Below the pieces are notes generated by a model. The model was not told the origin of the DNA. It saw only the letters and a list, made by a program, of their open reading frames with translations, and made no database searches. The position numbers were made by a program, and so were the translations under genes. From contig JAHDEE010000032.1 of NCBI GenBank assembly GCA_020629005.1, forward strand, positions 1 to 42,809: a stretch of 42,809 nucleotides of DNA, given 5' to 3'. This DNA is from Chitinophagales bacterium (lineage in GTDB: Bacteria; Bacteroidota; Bacteroidia; Chitinophagales; UBA2359). This document shows, one piece after another, positions 35,471 to 42,809 of this stretch (positions are counted from its first letter, which is position 1; every line of letters starts with the position of its first letter).

Positions 35471-36612
35471 AGCTCCTCATTTACTAGCCGTGCTGCAACT
35501 TTTTGACCCTCGTACAGCCCACTAAGCGGGCTGGTAATTACTGCCAATTCAGTTTCAAATTTTTCCAGATAAGCGTTGTTGGCATCTTTCTTTATCAAGG
35601 ATACCTGCTGTTTAACGATCACAGAATCCTCTACAACATATACATACTTTTGGTCTATCAATTGATCCTTGGGAATCACAATAATTTCTTGTAATCGTTC
35701 AGCCGCCAGCCGGCCCTTGAGGTACATGCCATCACGCAGCTCTCGGCCGCTAACTGATATATAGACAGGCAGATTTTGGGTCGTTGGATCAATTACCCGA
35801 CTGATCCGACTAACTTTTCCGGTATATGATTTTCCCAGCTCAGCAGACTTTAGCTCCACGCTTTGCCCCACTTTTATAGCTGCTATATCCGACATGGCAA
35901 TAGGAGCACTAAGCTCGTAGCGGCTCGTATTCATCATTGTGCCCAGGTTTGCTCCCGGACTTACCAGCTGGCCTCTATAGGTATTTGCTCTGGTTACTAC
36001 ACCACTAAAAGGGGCATAGATCTGATATTTACCCTGCTGGTTTTCCATACTCTTTATGGAATAGTAGAGGTTAAATATGTTTTTTCCCGCAATAAAATAC
36101 TTTTCCGTATCCGAACTCACCTCCGGTAGCGGCCTAAGATTGCGTTTCTCATCAAACTCGTCCAAATAGCGCTTCCATTTATCGAAAGCTGCAGGATGAT
36201 CAAACTTCAAATCAGGCATGCTTTGCGCAATGATGGTAAAGAGATTGCTGCGTTGAGCCAGCAAATTCAGTCTGGCATTTTCTCCATCAATATCAAAGAG
36301 CAAATCCCCCTCACTAAAGTAGGTCCCTTCCTTAAAGGGTTTTGAAGTATCCTGCAGTTGACCCTGTACCTCGGCAAACAAATCTATTTTCTCATAGGCT
36401 GACAATCGTCCATCAAGCTCGATCTCGTTCAGTACCTCACCCGCTTTAAGCACCTGGGTTTCCACAGTTCGAAGCATCGTCTTGCCCCCTTTCTTTGCAT
36501 CCACCGTCGACTGCTTTTTGGAAGAAGTCTTCAGATAAGCCATACCTCCAAGTGCCAGAATCACGAAGGTCAAAATCAAAGAAATGATCGTCTTTCTTCT
36601 GCCTTTATTCAT
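35467..36612 (-). CDS. RND efflux periplasmic adaptor (membrane fusion protein)
   Basis: 381 residues. An N-terminal membrane anchor (~9-27, 'IISLILTFVILALGGMAYL') is followed by a lipoyl-like half-motif ('YEKIDLFAEVQGQL'), a short helical hairpin (~105-185), the second half-motif ('YQIYAPFSGVVTRANTYRGQLVSPGANL') and beta-barrel regions. It bridges the inner-membrane pump and the TolC channel. First gene of the three-gene operon; the inverted repeat at 36628-36657 lies 16 bases upstream of its ATG. Confidence 0.93.
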   Translation of the reverse strand: MNKGRRKTIISLILTFVILALGGMAYLKTSSKKQSTVDAKKGGKTMLRTVETQVLKAGEVLNEIELDGRLSAYEKIDLFAEVQGQLQDTSKPFKEGTYFSEGDLLFDIDGENARLNLLAQRSNLFTIIAQSMPDLKFDHPAAFDKWKRYLDEFDEKRNLRPLPEVSSDTEKYFIAGKNIFNLYYSIKSMENQQGKYQIYAPFSGVVTRANTYRGQLVSPGANLGTMMNTSRYELSAPIAMSDIAAIKVGQSVELKSAELGKSYTGKVSRISRVIDPTTQNLPVYISVSGRELRDGMYLKGRLAAERLQEIIVIPKDQLIDQKYVYVVEDSVIVKQQVSLIKKDANNAYLEKFETELAVITSPLSGLYEGQKVAARLVNEEL

Positions 36613-36627
36613 GATCCAAAAGTAAGC

Positions 36628-36657
36628 CTAATTCGCGACATAGATTCGTCGAATTAG
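36628..36657. promoter_or_regulatory. Candidate operator of the RND efflux operon
   Basis: CTAATTCG (36628-36635) and CGAATTAG (36650-36657) form a perfect 8-base inverted repeat with a 14-base spacer, starting 15 bases before the adaptor start codon. Position and size fit a dimeric repressor site, but no regulator gene lies next to the operon. It could instead fold in the 5' leader of the mRNA. Confidence 0.45.
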
Positions 36658-36788
36658 AGCTATGTACACATATTGTACAATACGAAACATTAAGGCATTC
36701 ATCCCTAAACAATGGCCCCGATCGAGTCGTTTTAACTCGCAGACCTGCTACACTTTTTATCCACTTTGCAATACCTGATCTTTTATTT

Positions 36789-36965
36789 TTTGGAGCGAAA
36801 CGAATCCCATCGCGCTAACGGTGTACCCGTGCTACACTATTATTCAGTACCCTTCCAGCTGTTCCTGATCAGCCACTGCTGTCTCCTCCTAAGGTCGGAG
36901 CCACCATTGGCTGCCAGTCACCACGCTGGCATGGCACTTCATACCGTTTCGCCCGGGGCTATTTT
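36789..36965 (-). repeat. Interspersed structured repeat, copy D (reverse orientation)
   Basis: On the minus strand it begins AAAATAGCCCCGGGCG and ends TTTCGCTCCAAA, with GGCTCCGACCTTAGGAGGAGA and AGCACGGG inside; it has one-base insertions in the central block. Plus-strand 36870-36875 (CAGCCA) pairs with 36908-36913 (TGGCTG), the same helix as CAGCAG/CTGCTG in copy C with both sides changed. An outer helix joins 36847-36859 and 36925-36937. It lies between two minus-strand genes. Confidence 0.85.
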
Positions 36966-37011
36966 GAGACTCCCTACCGCCGCGCCAGCCTGTGTAAAAA
37001 CCCAATTTGGA

Positions 37012-37156
37012 GTCTTCAACGGTCGCTGAGTGTAGTCGAAGCGTTCGTTGAAGACGGACTACGAAGAACAATATTTTCGTTGCACAAGGACTTCATTACC
37101 AGCTCCGTAGTCCGCCAATAACGGACCTTTCGGCTACGCTCAAGGACCGTCATTGG
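37012..37156. repeat. Cluster of three adjoining inverted repeats
   Basis: Three hairpin-forming pairs follow one another: GTCTTCAACG (37012-37021) with CGTTGAAGAC (37046-37055); CGGACTACG (37055-37063) with CGTAGTCCG (37106-37114); and CCAATAACGG (37115-37124) with CCGTCATTGG (37147-37156, one mismatch), extended by CCTT/AAGG. The loops contain CTGAGTGTAGTCGAAG and TTTCGGCTACGCTCAA, versions of a palindromic repeat motif (CTTCGACTACGCTCAG-like) found widely in bacterial intergenic DNA. Confidence 0.75.
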
Positions 37157-37219
37157 CTACTGCATTACTGTGAGCAAAGTCCTTTTTCAGGCAGGCAAAA
37201 TAGTTTTTACTCAGTCTGT

Positions 37220-37236
37220 CGTCCGGGGCTATTTTG
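37220..37236 (-). repeat. Remnant end of a fifth structured repeat
   Basis: The minus strand reads CAAAATAGCCCCGGACG, matching the left-end block of the ~175-bp repeat with one substitution (A for G). The rest of the element is not recognisable. The flank beyond it (plus-strand ACCCACCGCGCCAACC) resembles the flank of copy D (TCCCTACCGCCGCGCCAGCC), so it may derive from a local duplication of copy D's end. Confidence 0.6.
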
Positions 37237-37345
37237 CACCACCACCCACCGCGCCAACCAAAAACCAACAACCAACGACCAAACAACCAAAAACCAACAA
37301 CCAACAACCCCAAAAAACCACCTAAAACCCAAAAACCAACAAAGG
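37236..37345. repeat. CCAA(C/A)AA low-complexity tract
   Basis: About 110 bases nearly without G or T on the plus strand, built of CCAACAA, CCAAAAA and CCAAACAA units. It runs into the last seven or so codons of the M50 protease gene. It may have grown by slippage; a role as an unstructured transcript tail is possible. Confidence 0.7.
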
Positions 37346-38248
37346 CGGCACAAAGAATGCCGCAAGCCAAATCAGGATCATCAGCAGTTTTCCAGGTAAG
37401 GACAGATCCGGAATAGGAGGATTGAGCAGTAATCCTTTTATCTCTTCTTGCAAGCGACCTTCCATCGCATGTATCTGGTAGTCACGAGGATCCATTTGTT
37501 GGTACGGTGCCCCCTTTTCAATCACCATTTCCCTAATTTTCCAATACGATTCGTCACTCAACTCATCGAATGATTTTCTATAGTCTATTCCCCGATCTTC
37601 CATAATCTTCTGTTTCTCGCCAGTGCTTCGAACATGCTGCAAGCGGAGCACAAGGAAAAATGGGATGATCAAGAGAAAGTAGGATTGAGTCAAGATCGCG
37701 ATGCCGGCCAATAGAATGGCAGAAAGTCCCATAAACACAAGTTGCAATCCCTGGTGCCGACCAAAGAAAAGTGTTTCCAATAGGTGCCCGCCATCCAAAG
37801 GGGTAACTGGAAGCAGGTTGAAGATGTTGAGTAAGATAAAGATGTTGGCAGCCATGATGCCATAACCTCCAAACAGACTGCGATCGCCATCAAGCCAGAG
37901 GTACAATATGGTTCCTATGATAATTCCTGGCACAGGACCGGCAAGCAAGATAATGCTCCTTTGCTTTTGCGAGATCTTGTCTTTCTCTCCGGTGACCAGG
38001 GCACCCAGCAAGGGGACAAAGAACATTCGGACATCCTGATAATTGTACATGCGCATAGCAATATAGTGTCCAAGCTCGTGGATGAGTAGGATCAGCACTA
38101 TCAGAAAGATGTAAATCAAGTCGGAGTCAAATATTAGATAGAATGCACCTACGAATAATAATAAACTATACAAGGTTTTGCCAATTCCCGGTCTGGCGGC
38201 TGCGGGTAATAACGGTTTGGTGGGATAAGTAAAGCTGCTGGGGTCCAT
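37322..38248 (-). CDS. Site-2-protease-type M50 membrane metalloprotease
   Basis: 308 residues with about five membrane spans. The zinc site HELGH (His57, Glu58, His61) lies in the span at ~44-63, and the third ligand Asp152 in 'PVTPLDGGH', the usual LDG motif of the M50 family. Such enzymes cut inside membrane helices, often releasing anti-sigma factors or other regulators. There is no PDZ domain, so substrate access is by other means. The C-terminal ~100 residues are soluble and helical, ending in a final hydrophobic stretch ('LLMILIWLAAFFVPPLLVF'). The last codons lie in the low-complexity tract, so its C-terminal end may have changed recently. It stands alone and diverges from the Kazal-protein gene. 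Confidence 0.88.
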   Translation of the reverse strand: MDPSSFTYPTKPLLPAAARPGIGKTLYSLLLFVGAFYLIFDSDLIYIFLIVLILLIHELGHYIAMRMYNYQDVRMFFVPLLGALVTGEKDKISQKQRSIILLAGPVPGIIIGTILYLWLDGDRSLFGGYGIMAANIFILLNIFNLLPVTPLDGGHLLETLFFGRHQGLQLVFMGLSAILLAGIAILTQSYFLLIIPFFLVLRLQHVRSTGEKQKIMEDRGIDYRKSFDELSDESYWKIREMVIEKGAPYQQMDPRDYQIHAMEGRLQEEIKGLLLNPPIPDLSLPGKLLMILIWLAAFFVPPLLVFGF

Positions 38249-38505
38249 CAGGTAGCTGTTTATGGGATAACACGAAAGGTAGAATGGCAGATTATTAAAG
38301 CCAAAAAAAATCGGAAAAAGCTTTCTTTGGCGGCTGCTGGTATTCGTCTTAGAGTTTCAGGAATATCGCGTGAGCAGTCAAGAGCCTTCGCTGCTTCAGC
38401 TGCGCTAATACAAAGAGGCGGCAATTTAGTGCAAGGAAGAACGTTTGCCAGGGCTGTATTCTTTTCCTGGAACACTACTAATTCTATTAATCGCAAAAAG
38501 AAAGG

Positions 38506-41500
38506 ATGAAGCAAATTTATTTTTATGTGCTATGTATTGGCCTGATTCTTCTGAATCCGGCAGTTTCCATAGCCGATGATTTACTGCAGGTTTATGGGAA
38601 TGAGGCGAATGGCACGGGGCACCATGTCGTGGCTATGCCAAATGGTTCAGTGGCGATTGCAGATGATTATACCATCATCGCTGCCAATGAAAATCCTGCA
38701 CTGTCCTGGACGGTTTCTCCTGCTGAGCTGAGTATTAATGGTGGGGTAGGCACTATTGCCTATTTGGGTACCGATGAGAGTGGTGATTTACAAGCCATCG
38801 TAAAGACCTGGGTGGACGGTGAGCATGGTGTATTTCTATTCCATTTTGATGCCAATACTGGGACATATACGTCTAACTATAAAGCGGACTTTCGACTCTA
38901 TCCAAGTTGGGAAGTCAAGGCTTTGCCTGATGGGAACTTTGTAGGGCTGGAATTCGACCAGGATCAACTGGTCAAATTTAATGCTGATCTGGATATTCTT
39001 TGGTCAATTCCAATTGATCCTATCAATAAATCATCTTCGGATGATCCAATATTTGTGAACGATGCTGGTGAGATAACGGTGATTGCTAATACCGGAGTTG
39101 ATTCAAGTAATGGACTCTTTGATTATGTTCGATTGCGCGTTAGTTCCGACGGAACGGTATTGGAAAATTCAACCTTCACTCAATTGGAAGGTGCAGCCAT
39201 ACCACTTATTTTGGAAAACGGAGAGGTCTGGCTACACGATGGTGAGTCAGTAACCGGTGGAGCGCTGGTGAGAAACTATAACGTAACTGGGCTTGGCGCT
39301 CCTGTAGTATCTTCATTACCCTTGCTGCCTGGAGCGCCGCTACCTCCTGGAGCTATTAATGCCTCAACAGGTGGCAGAGTAATAGACGCCATCCAGCTTT
39401 CTAATGGCAGACGCTATTTGATAGCAATATTTAGTGCGACCTGGATACCAGCTGGCTCGGATGTAGGTGCATTACAGGAGCAGTACATACTGGTGGAACT
39501 AGAAACTAATGGTTTTGCAATTGATCAGTGGGACTTAACAGCTATGCACAATTTTGATGCCTTCAATATGGCGGAGAGTCATGATGGCCAATTGCTAATT
39601 TCCGGTTCGATGGACCAGAAGATCACCGCTGTACTATGGGGAGTTGAACAACTGAACTGTGGCTGCGATAACGGTTATGCTCCGGTTTGCACACCGGATG
39701 GCATACAGTATGCTAATGCTTGTCTTGCTAACTGCGCAGGGGAAAATTCCTTCACTTCGGGCGAATGTACTATCTCTGATGAGCAGGTTAGTATTTGTCC
39801 TGGAGAAACGGCCGAATTGCCAGAGCCAATGTTGCTTGGCCCTCCTGATAATTTTGACTGTCCATTGCCAGCAAGTTCGCTCTCTATTACGCCCAATATC
39901 GGGGTCGAGGCGATTCTCAGCAATCAGGTCAACGTTTCGCCTGAAGTAACTACTACCTATGTGGTGGTAAGGACCTTTCCTGCCGGACCGCAAGGCCCTG
40001 ATGGAGTAAATTGCCCCAGTTGGTCGATTAGCAAAGAATACACAGTTGTTGTTAAACCTGAATCTGAATGTGTGCCACTGCCAACTGATCCAGTTACCTG
40101 TCCTGGAGTTCCGGTTCAAGTGCTGAGTCCACCATATGGGCCTACTCCTCCAACTCCTTGTTTCTCCACCGGTGGTCCTGGATTGGTGACCGTTAGTCCG
40201 GAAACCGGAGTAGTATCTGCAAATGATACTGACGGCTTCTGGTTTGCGCCTACCGTCACAACGACGTATACGGTCACAAGGTATTATGATGTTGCCGGTC
40301 CGGTCTGTCTGAACTGTCCCGAGTGTCCAGATATTACGGTGTCATTTCAATATACAATAAATGTAATTGATGGCGTAGATTGTCCCGCCAGTGGAATAGA
40401 CCTTCCAGCCTATCCCTGGGCATCAGAGGTACCGGATGGTCCTGCTTGTCAATCATTTTCCGAGGTGATTGAGTTCAGCCTTGGTGGCTATCAATACTTG
40501 TATTTTGAAGCGCAGGAAAACAGTGGAGTTAACTCTGTCTTGTACAATGCTACTGGTCAACTCTACTGTACCGAATCAGGCAATTTTGACTGCATTGCGG
40601 CTTATGGTTTTGTGGGTGGCAGTGTCATTTGGTCTTGCGAAGATGGTCCAATCGGCTGTGACTGCGTATTTGTCGATGACCCAGTTTGCGGCAGTGATGG
40701 TGTGCAATACAGCAATGCTTGTGAAGCGGCTTGTGCAGGTGTCACCTACACAGAAGGCCCCTGCACAGTAGACTGCGATTGTCCTATTATGGAGGTTCCT
40801 GTTTGTGGAACGGACGGAGTGGAGTATCCAAATGCTTGTGTGGCAAACTGCTTTGGTGTGGCTTTCACCGATGGTCCCTGTGGCTCAGGTCCGGGTACGG
40901 AAGGTCTTGAGGATTATCCTTGGGCACCTGCTGCTCTTGGTTCTCTTGATTGCAGCAATTATACATCGGTAGTTGAATATACTAGCGGCAGCTACAAATA
41001 CTTGTATTTCTCTGCAGCGCCGAATAGCGGCTTGCTTTCCGTCCTATACAATGCAAGTGGACAACTATATTGCACAGAAACCGGAAACTACGATTGTGTG
41101 GCTGCCTATGGCTTTGGTGCAGGAACACAAATTTGGAATTGTAATTCAGAGCCACCAATCGAGTGTGATTGTGATTTGATTTTAAATCCTGTTTGTGGAA
41201 GCGACGGAGAGGAGTATAGCAATGCCTGCTTTGCAGATTGTGCCGGAGTAAGCTGGACGGAAGGCCCTTGCGATTCCGGACCAGGTCCAAATACCGGTTT
41301 TGCCTGGTTGGATCAGATGTTGCTGAGCATGAGCTGTTGCGAGGCCGGAGAAGTTGGTTTGTGGAGAAACAGTAATTACGAATACATCTACATTGAGCCG
41401 CAGGCAGGTTGCGGAGAAGGAATGCTATACAATGCTTCCGGACAATTCTATTGTCAAAGCAGTTCCGGTTATGACTGCCTTAGTATTTATGGACTCTCCT

Positions 41501-42309
41501 TCGTCCAGGTACTGTACAGTTGCAATGAGCAGCCGCCTTTGCCTTCATGTGAGTATGACACTTCCGGCCAGGTATTCTTTGATACCTGTGCGGGCCAATC
41601 GTATTTTTTGATTCAGTTGGAAAATGGAGTGATTCTCGATCCATACTTGCTAGATCAGGAGTTTGAATTCATCGATGGCGAACTGGTCGAGTTCACTTAT
41701 GTAATTCCGGACTTCAGTTCGCCCTGCACCAATGGCGCAATAGCTGTAGATCTGATCTGTATTCGAAGAGTCGATGATGATCCAATACCTGGCTTCGATG
41801 ATTATCCCTGGCTCGTCGATCTTGTGGATGAGTTTGATTGCTGTGCAAACAGCCAGGTGCTGGAATATAGCAGCGGCATCTACTCCTACATTGTGATTGA
41901 GTCTGCAGAAAGCTGTGGAGGTTCGCAGGTGATGTATAGTTCCTCAGGACAATTCTATTGCAGCTCTTCTCCTGGATATGATTGCCTTGCACTTTATGGC
42001 ATCGAGAATTGGGAGGTCAACGTTCTTTGGAATTGTTTAGGTAAAAACGAAACGTCCATAGACGCTGAGCAGTTTTTGTATGACCTAAGTGTGTATCCAA
42101 ATCCATCCACTGGCCCAATCAATATTACGGTGAACGGCGATCTGGAAAATGCAGAATTTAGAGTGTTGGATGTAAACGGTCAGTTGATCTACCGTCAACC
42201 TGCTATTGGGGAAACGACTTTGGAATTGGATCAACTTGCTCCAGGCATGTACTTACTGCAAGTCCTGCATCAGAAGCAAAGTCTGGTAGAACGCATCATA
42301 ATCAATTAA
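38506..42309 (+). CDS. T9SS-exported protein with four Kazal domains and a repeated Cys-containing module
   Basis: 1,267 residues. Signal peptide ~1-24. Residues ~25-380 have repeating beta segments ('VVAMPNGSVAIADDY', 'EVKALPDGNFVGLEF') that suggest a propeller. Four Kazal-type protease-inhibitor domains follow at ~384-421, 718-755, 755-791 and 885-921, each with the C-x-C, PVC, Y.NAC and GPC (first: GEC) pattern. Between and after them a ~75-80-residue module occurs four times (~632-713, 802-880, 931-1006, 1097-1177), with YPW at its start (absent in the third) and a 'LYN(A)(T/S)GQ(L/F)YC' core. The C-terminal 'YPNPSTGPINITV' to 'VERIIIN' (~1194-1267) is a type A T9SS sorting domain. Likely a surface or released inhibitor of outside proteases; the target is unknown. 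The next gene is a paralogue. Confidence 0.88.
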   Translation: MKQIYFYVLCIGLILLNPAVSIADDLLQVYGNEANGTGHHVVAMPNGSVAIADDYTIIAANENPALSWTVSPAELSINGGVGTIAYLGTDESGDLQAIVKTWVDGEHGVFLFHFDANTGTYTSNYKADFRLYPSWEVKALPDGNFVGLEFDQDQLVKFNADLDILWSIPIDPINKSSSDDPIFVNDAGEITVIANTGVDSSNGLFDYVRLRVSSDGTVLENSTFTQLEGAAIPLILENGEVWLHDGESVTGGALVRNYNVTGLGAPVVSSLPLLPGAPLPPGAINASTGGRVIDAIQLSNGRRYLIAIFSATWIPAGSDVGALQEQYILVELETNGFAIDQWDLTAMHNFDAFNMAESHDGQLLISGSMDQKITAVLWGVEQLNCGCDNGYAPVCTPDGIQYANACLANCAGENSFTSGECTISDEQVSICPGETAELPEPMLLGPPDNFDCPLPASSLSITPNIGVEAILSNQVNVSPEVTTTYVVVRTFPAGPQGPDGVNCPSWSISKEYTVVVKPESECVPLPTDPVTCPGVPVQVLSPPYGPTPPTPCFSTGGPGLVTVSPETGVVSANDTDGFWFAPTVTTTYTVTRYYDVAGPVCLNCPECPDITVSFQYTINVIDGVDCPASGIDLPAYPWASEVPDGPACQSFSEVIEFSLGGYQYLYFEAQENSGVNSVLYNATGQLYCTESGNFDCIAAYGFVGGSVIWSCEDGPIGCDCVFVDDPVCGSDGVQYSNACEAACAGVTYTEGPCTVDCDCPIMEVPVCGTDGVEYPNACVANCFGVAFTDGPCGSGPGTEGLEDYPWAPAALGSLDCSNYTSVVEYTSGSYKYLYFSAAPNSGLLSVLYNASGQLYCTETGNYDCVAAYGFGAGTQIWNCNSEPPIECDCDLILNPVCGSDGEEYSNACFADCAGVSWTEGPCDSGPGPNTGFAWLDQMLLSMSCCEAGEVGLWRNSNYEYIYIEPQAGCGEGMLYNASGQFYCQSSSGYDCLSIYGLSFVQVLYSCNEQPPLPSCEYDTSGQVFFDTCAGQSYFLIQLENGVILDPYLLDQEFEFIDGELVEFTYVIPDFSSPCTNGAIAVDLICIRRVDDDPIPGFDDYPWLVDLVDEFDCCANSQVLEYSSGIYSYIVIESAESCGGSQVMYSSSGQFYCSSSPGYDCLALYGIENWEVNVLWNCLGKNETSIDAEQFLYDLSVYPNPSTGPINITVNGDLENAEFRVLDVNGQLIYRQPAIGETTLELDQLAPGMYLLQVLHQKQSLVERIIIN

Positions 42310-42338
42310 ATTGAGTATTATTTGAGAACTATGATTGT

Positions 42339-42378
42339 TCCCGGCAGCCGTGTTAGCGGTTGTCGGGATTCTCTATTT
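42339..42378 (+). terminator. Rho-independent terminator after the Kazal-protein gene
   Basis: Arms 42339-42350 (TCCCGGCAGCCG) and 42357-42368 (CGGTTGTCGGGA) pair over 12 positions with two G-U wobbles around a 6-base loop, followed by a T-rich but interrupted stretch (TTCTCTATTTT). It lies 29 bases after the stop codon. Confidence 0.75.
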
Positions 42379-42494
42379 TGGGACCGAAACTAAAACTGAA
42401 ACTGACTACTTAGGGAATTTTAATAAAGTTTTCCGTACGGCCCCTTGAGCATCGTCCTAAGCAAACAAATACTACGGATCCTAAATTGTAAAAC

Positions 42495-42809
42495 ATGCAC
42501 AGTAAAAGTACACTTCTAGTCTGTTTGTTCATCAGCTTTCTGGCCTACCCAGCCATCTGCGGCGAGTACATACAGACTTACAAATTCCAGACTGACCAGG
42601 TTGGCGAAATCGTCGTCGCTTTGCAGGATGGTTCTGTGGCTGTAGCCACCGATCATGGCTTCGCAGTCTCCTGGCCAAACAGTAATGTAAAGAAATGGTC
42701 GAAGAAGCCCGGAAGAATTAACTCTGACGTAATCGCTAGTGAACTGCTACATTTTGAGCAACTAAGTAATGGAAACCTTCGGGCCTTTTATCTTACGGCA
42801 ACCGAATTC
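42495..42809 (+). CDS. N-terminal part of a paralogue of the Kazal-domain exported protein (3' end off window)
   Basis: 105 codons are visible from ATG 42495 to the window edge without a stop. A signal peptide ('MHSKSTLLVCLFISFLAYPA') is followed by 'YIQTYKFQTDQVGEIVVALQ', then 'DGSVAVATDHGFAVSW'. This lines up with the start of the preceding gene ('LLQVYGNEANGTGHHVVAMP', then 'NGSVAIADDYTI'), with the same spacing from the signal peptide. The two are therefore tandem paralogues. Whether Kazal domains follow cannot be seen. Confidence 0.85.
   Translation, partial: MHSKSTLLVCLFISFLAYPAICGEYIQTYKFQTDQVGEIVVALQDGSVAVATDHGFAVSWPNSNVKKWSKKPGRINSDVIASELLHFEQLSNGNLRAFYLTATEF

Noticed and set aside
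42801-42809. EcoRI site (GAATTC) at the right edge and ~43-kb length as signs of a large-insert clone
   Set aside because: A 6-base site at one end can occur by chance and the left end does not begin with one; nothing else in the sequence looks like vector.

Overview
The window looks like chromosome from a marine-type member of the Bacteroidetes, most likely near the Saprospiria/Lewinella group. Evidence for this: secreted proteins carry type IX secretion (T9SS) C-terminal sorting domains of both the short type A kind (left edge, 38506-42309) and the gliding-motility/CHU_C kind (3285-9017); there are SprB-like and choice-of-anchor-L domains; the ilv genes run in the order D-B-N-C; and Shine-Dalgarno signals are weak. 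I assign the phylum with confidence and the lower rank only tentatively. There are no rRNA, tRNA, CRISPR or transposase genes.

Layout. 1-384: end of a T9SS-exported protein and its terminator. 580-756: first copy of an interspersed structured repeat. 789-3023: two-gene operon (TPR-AAA+ ATPase, fructosamine-kinase-like protein). 3285-9017: 1,910-residue exported adhesin-like protein with 21 tandem ~51-residue repeats. 9059-9233: second repeat copy. 9482-13864: Apaf-1-like STAND NTPase with 14 WD40 blades, ending stop-codon-to-stop-codon against a convergent arylamine-N-acetyltransferase-like gene. 14787-16670: exported thioredoxin-fold protein. 16746-22233: branched-chain amino acid operon ilvDBNC (minus strand) behind a leader with two complete transcription attenuators in series. 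22387-28290: exported unknown protein, small membrane protein, exported glycosidase-like protein, penicillin-acylase-family hydrolase. 28400-28572: third repeat copy. 28823-30739: GNAT acetyltransferase and two unknown genes. 30905-36612: tripartite RND efflux operon (adaptor, pump, outer-membrane channel). 36613-37345: repeat-dense intergenic block. 37322-38248: M50 site-2-type protease. 38506-42809: two tandem paralogous exported proteins, the first with four Kazal domains alternating with a cysteine-containing module I do not recognise; the second is cut by the right edge.

Two things stand out. First, the ilv leader (about 21980-22233, minus strand) encodes two Ile/Val-rich, Leu-free leader peptides, each followed by a terminator hairpin and each with a competing antiterminator arm lying at or just after its own stop codon. 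Second, a ~175-bp intergenic element occurs four times, plus a 17-bp remnant. It has conserved sequence blocks at fixed places and helices whose two arms change together between copies, so selection or mobility appears to act on an RNA or single-stranded DNA fold. I do not recognise it as a named element.
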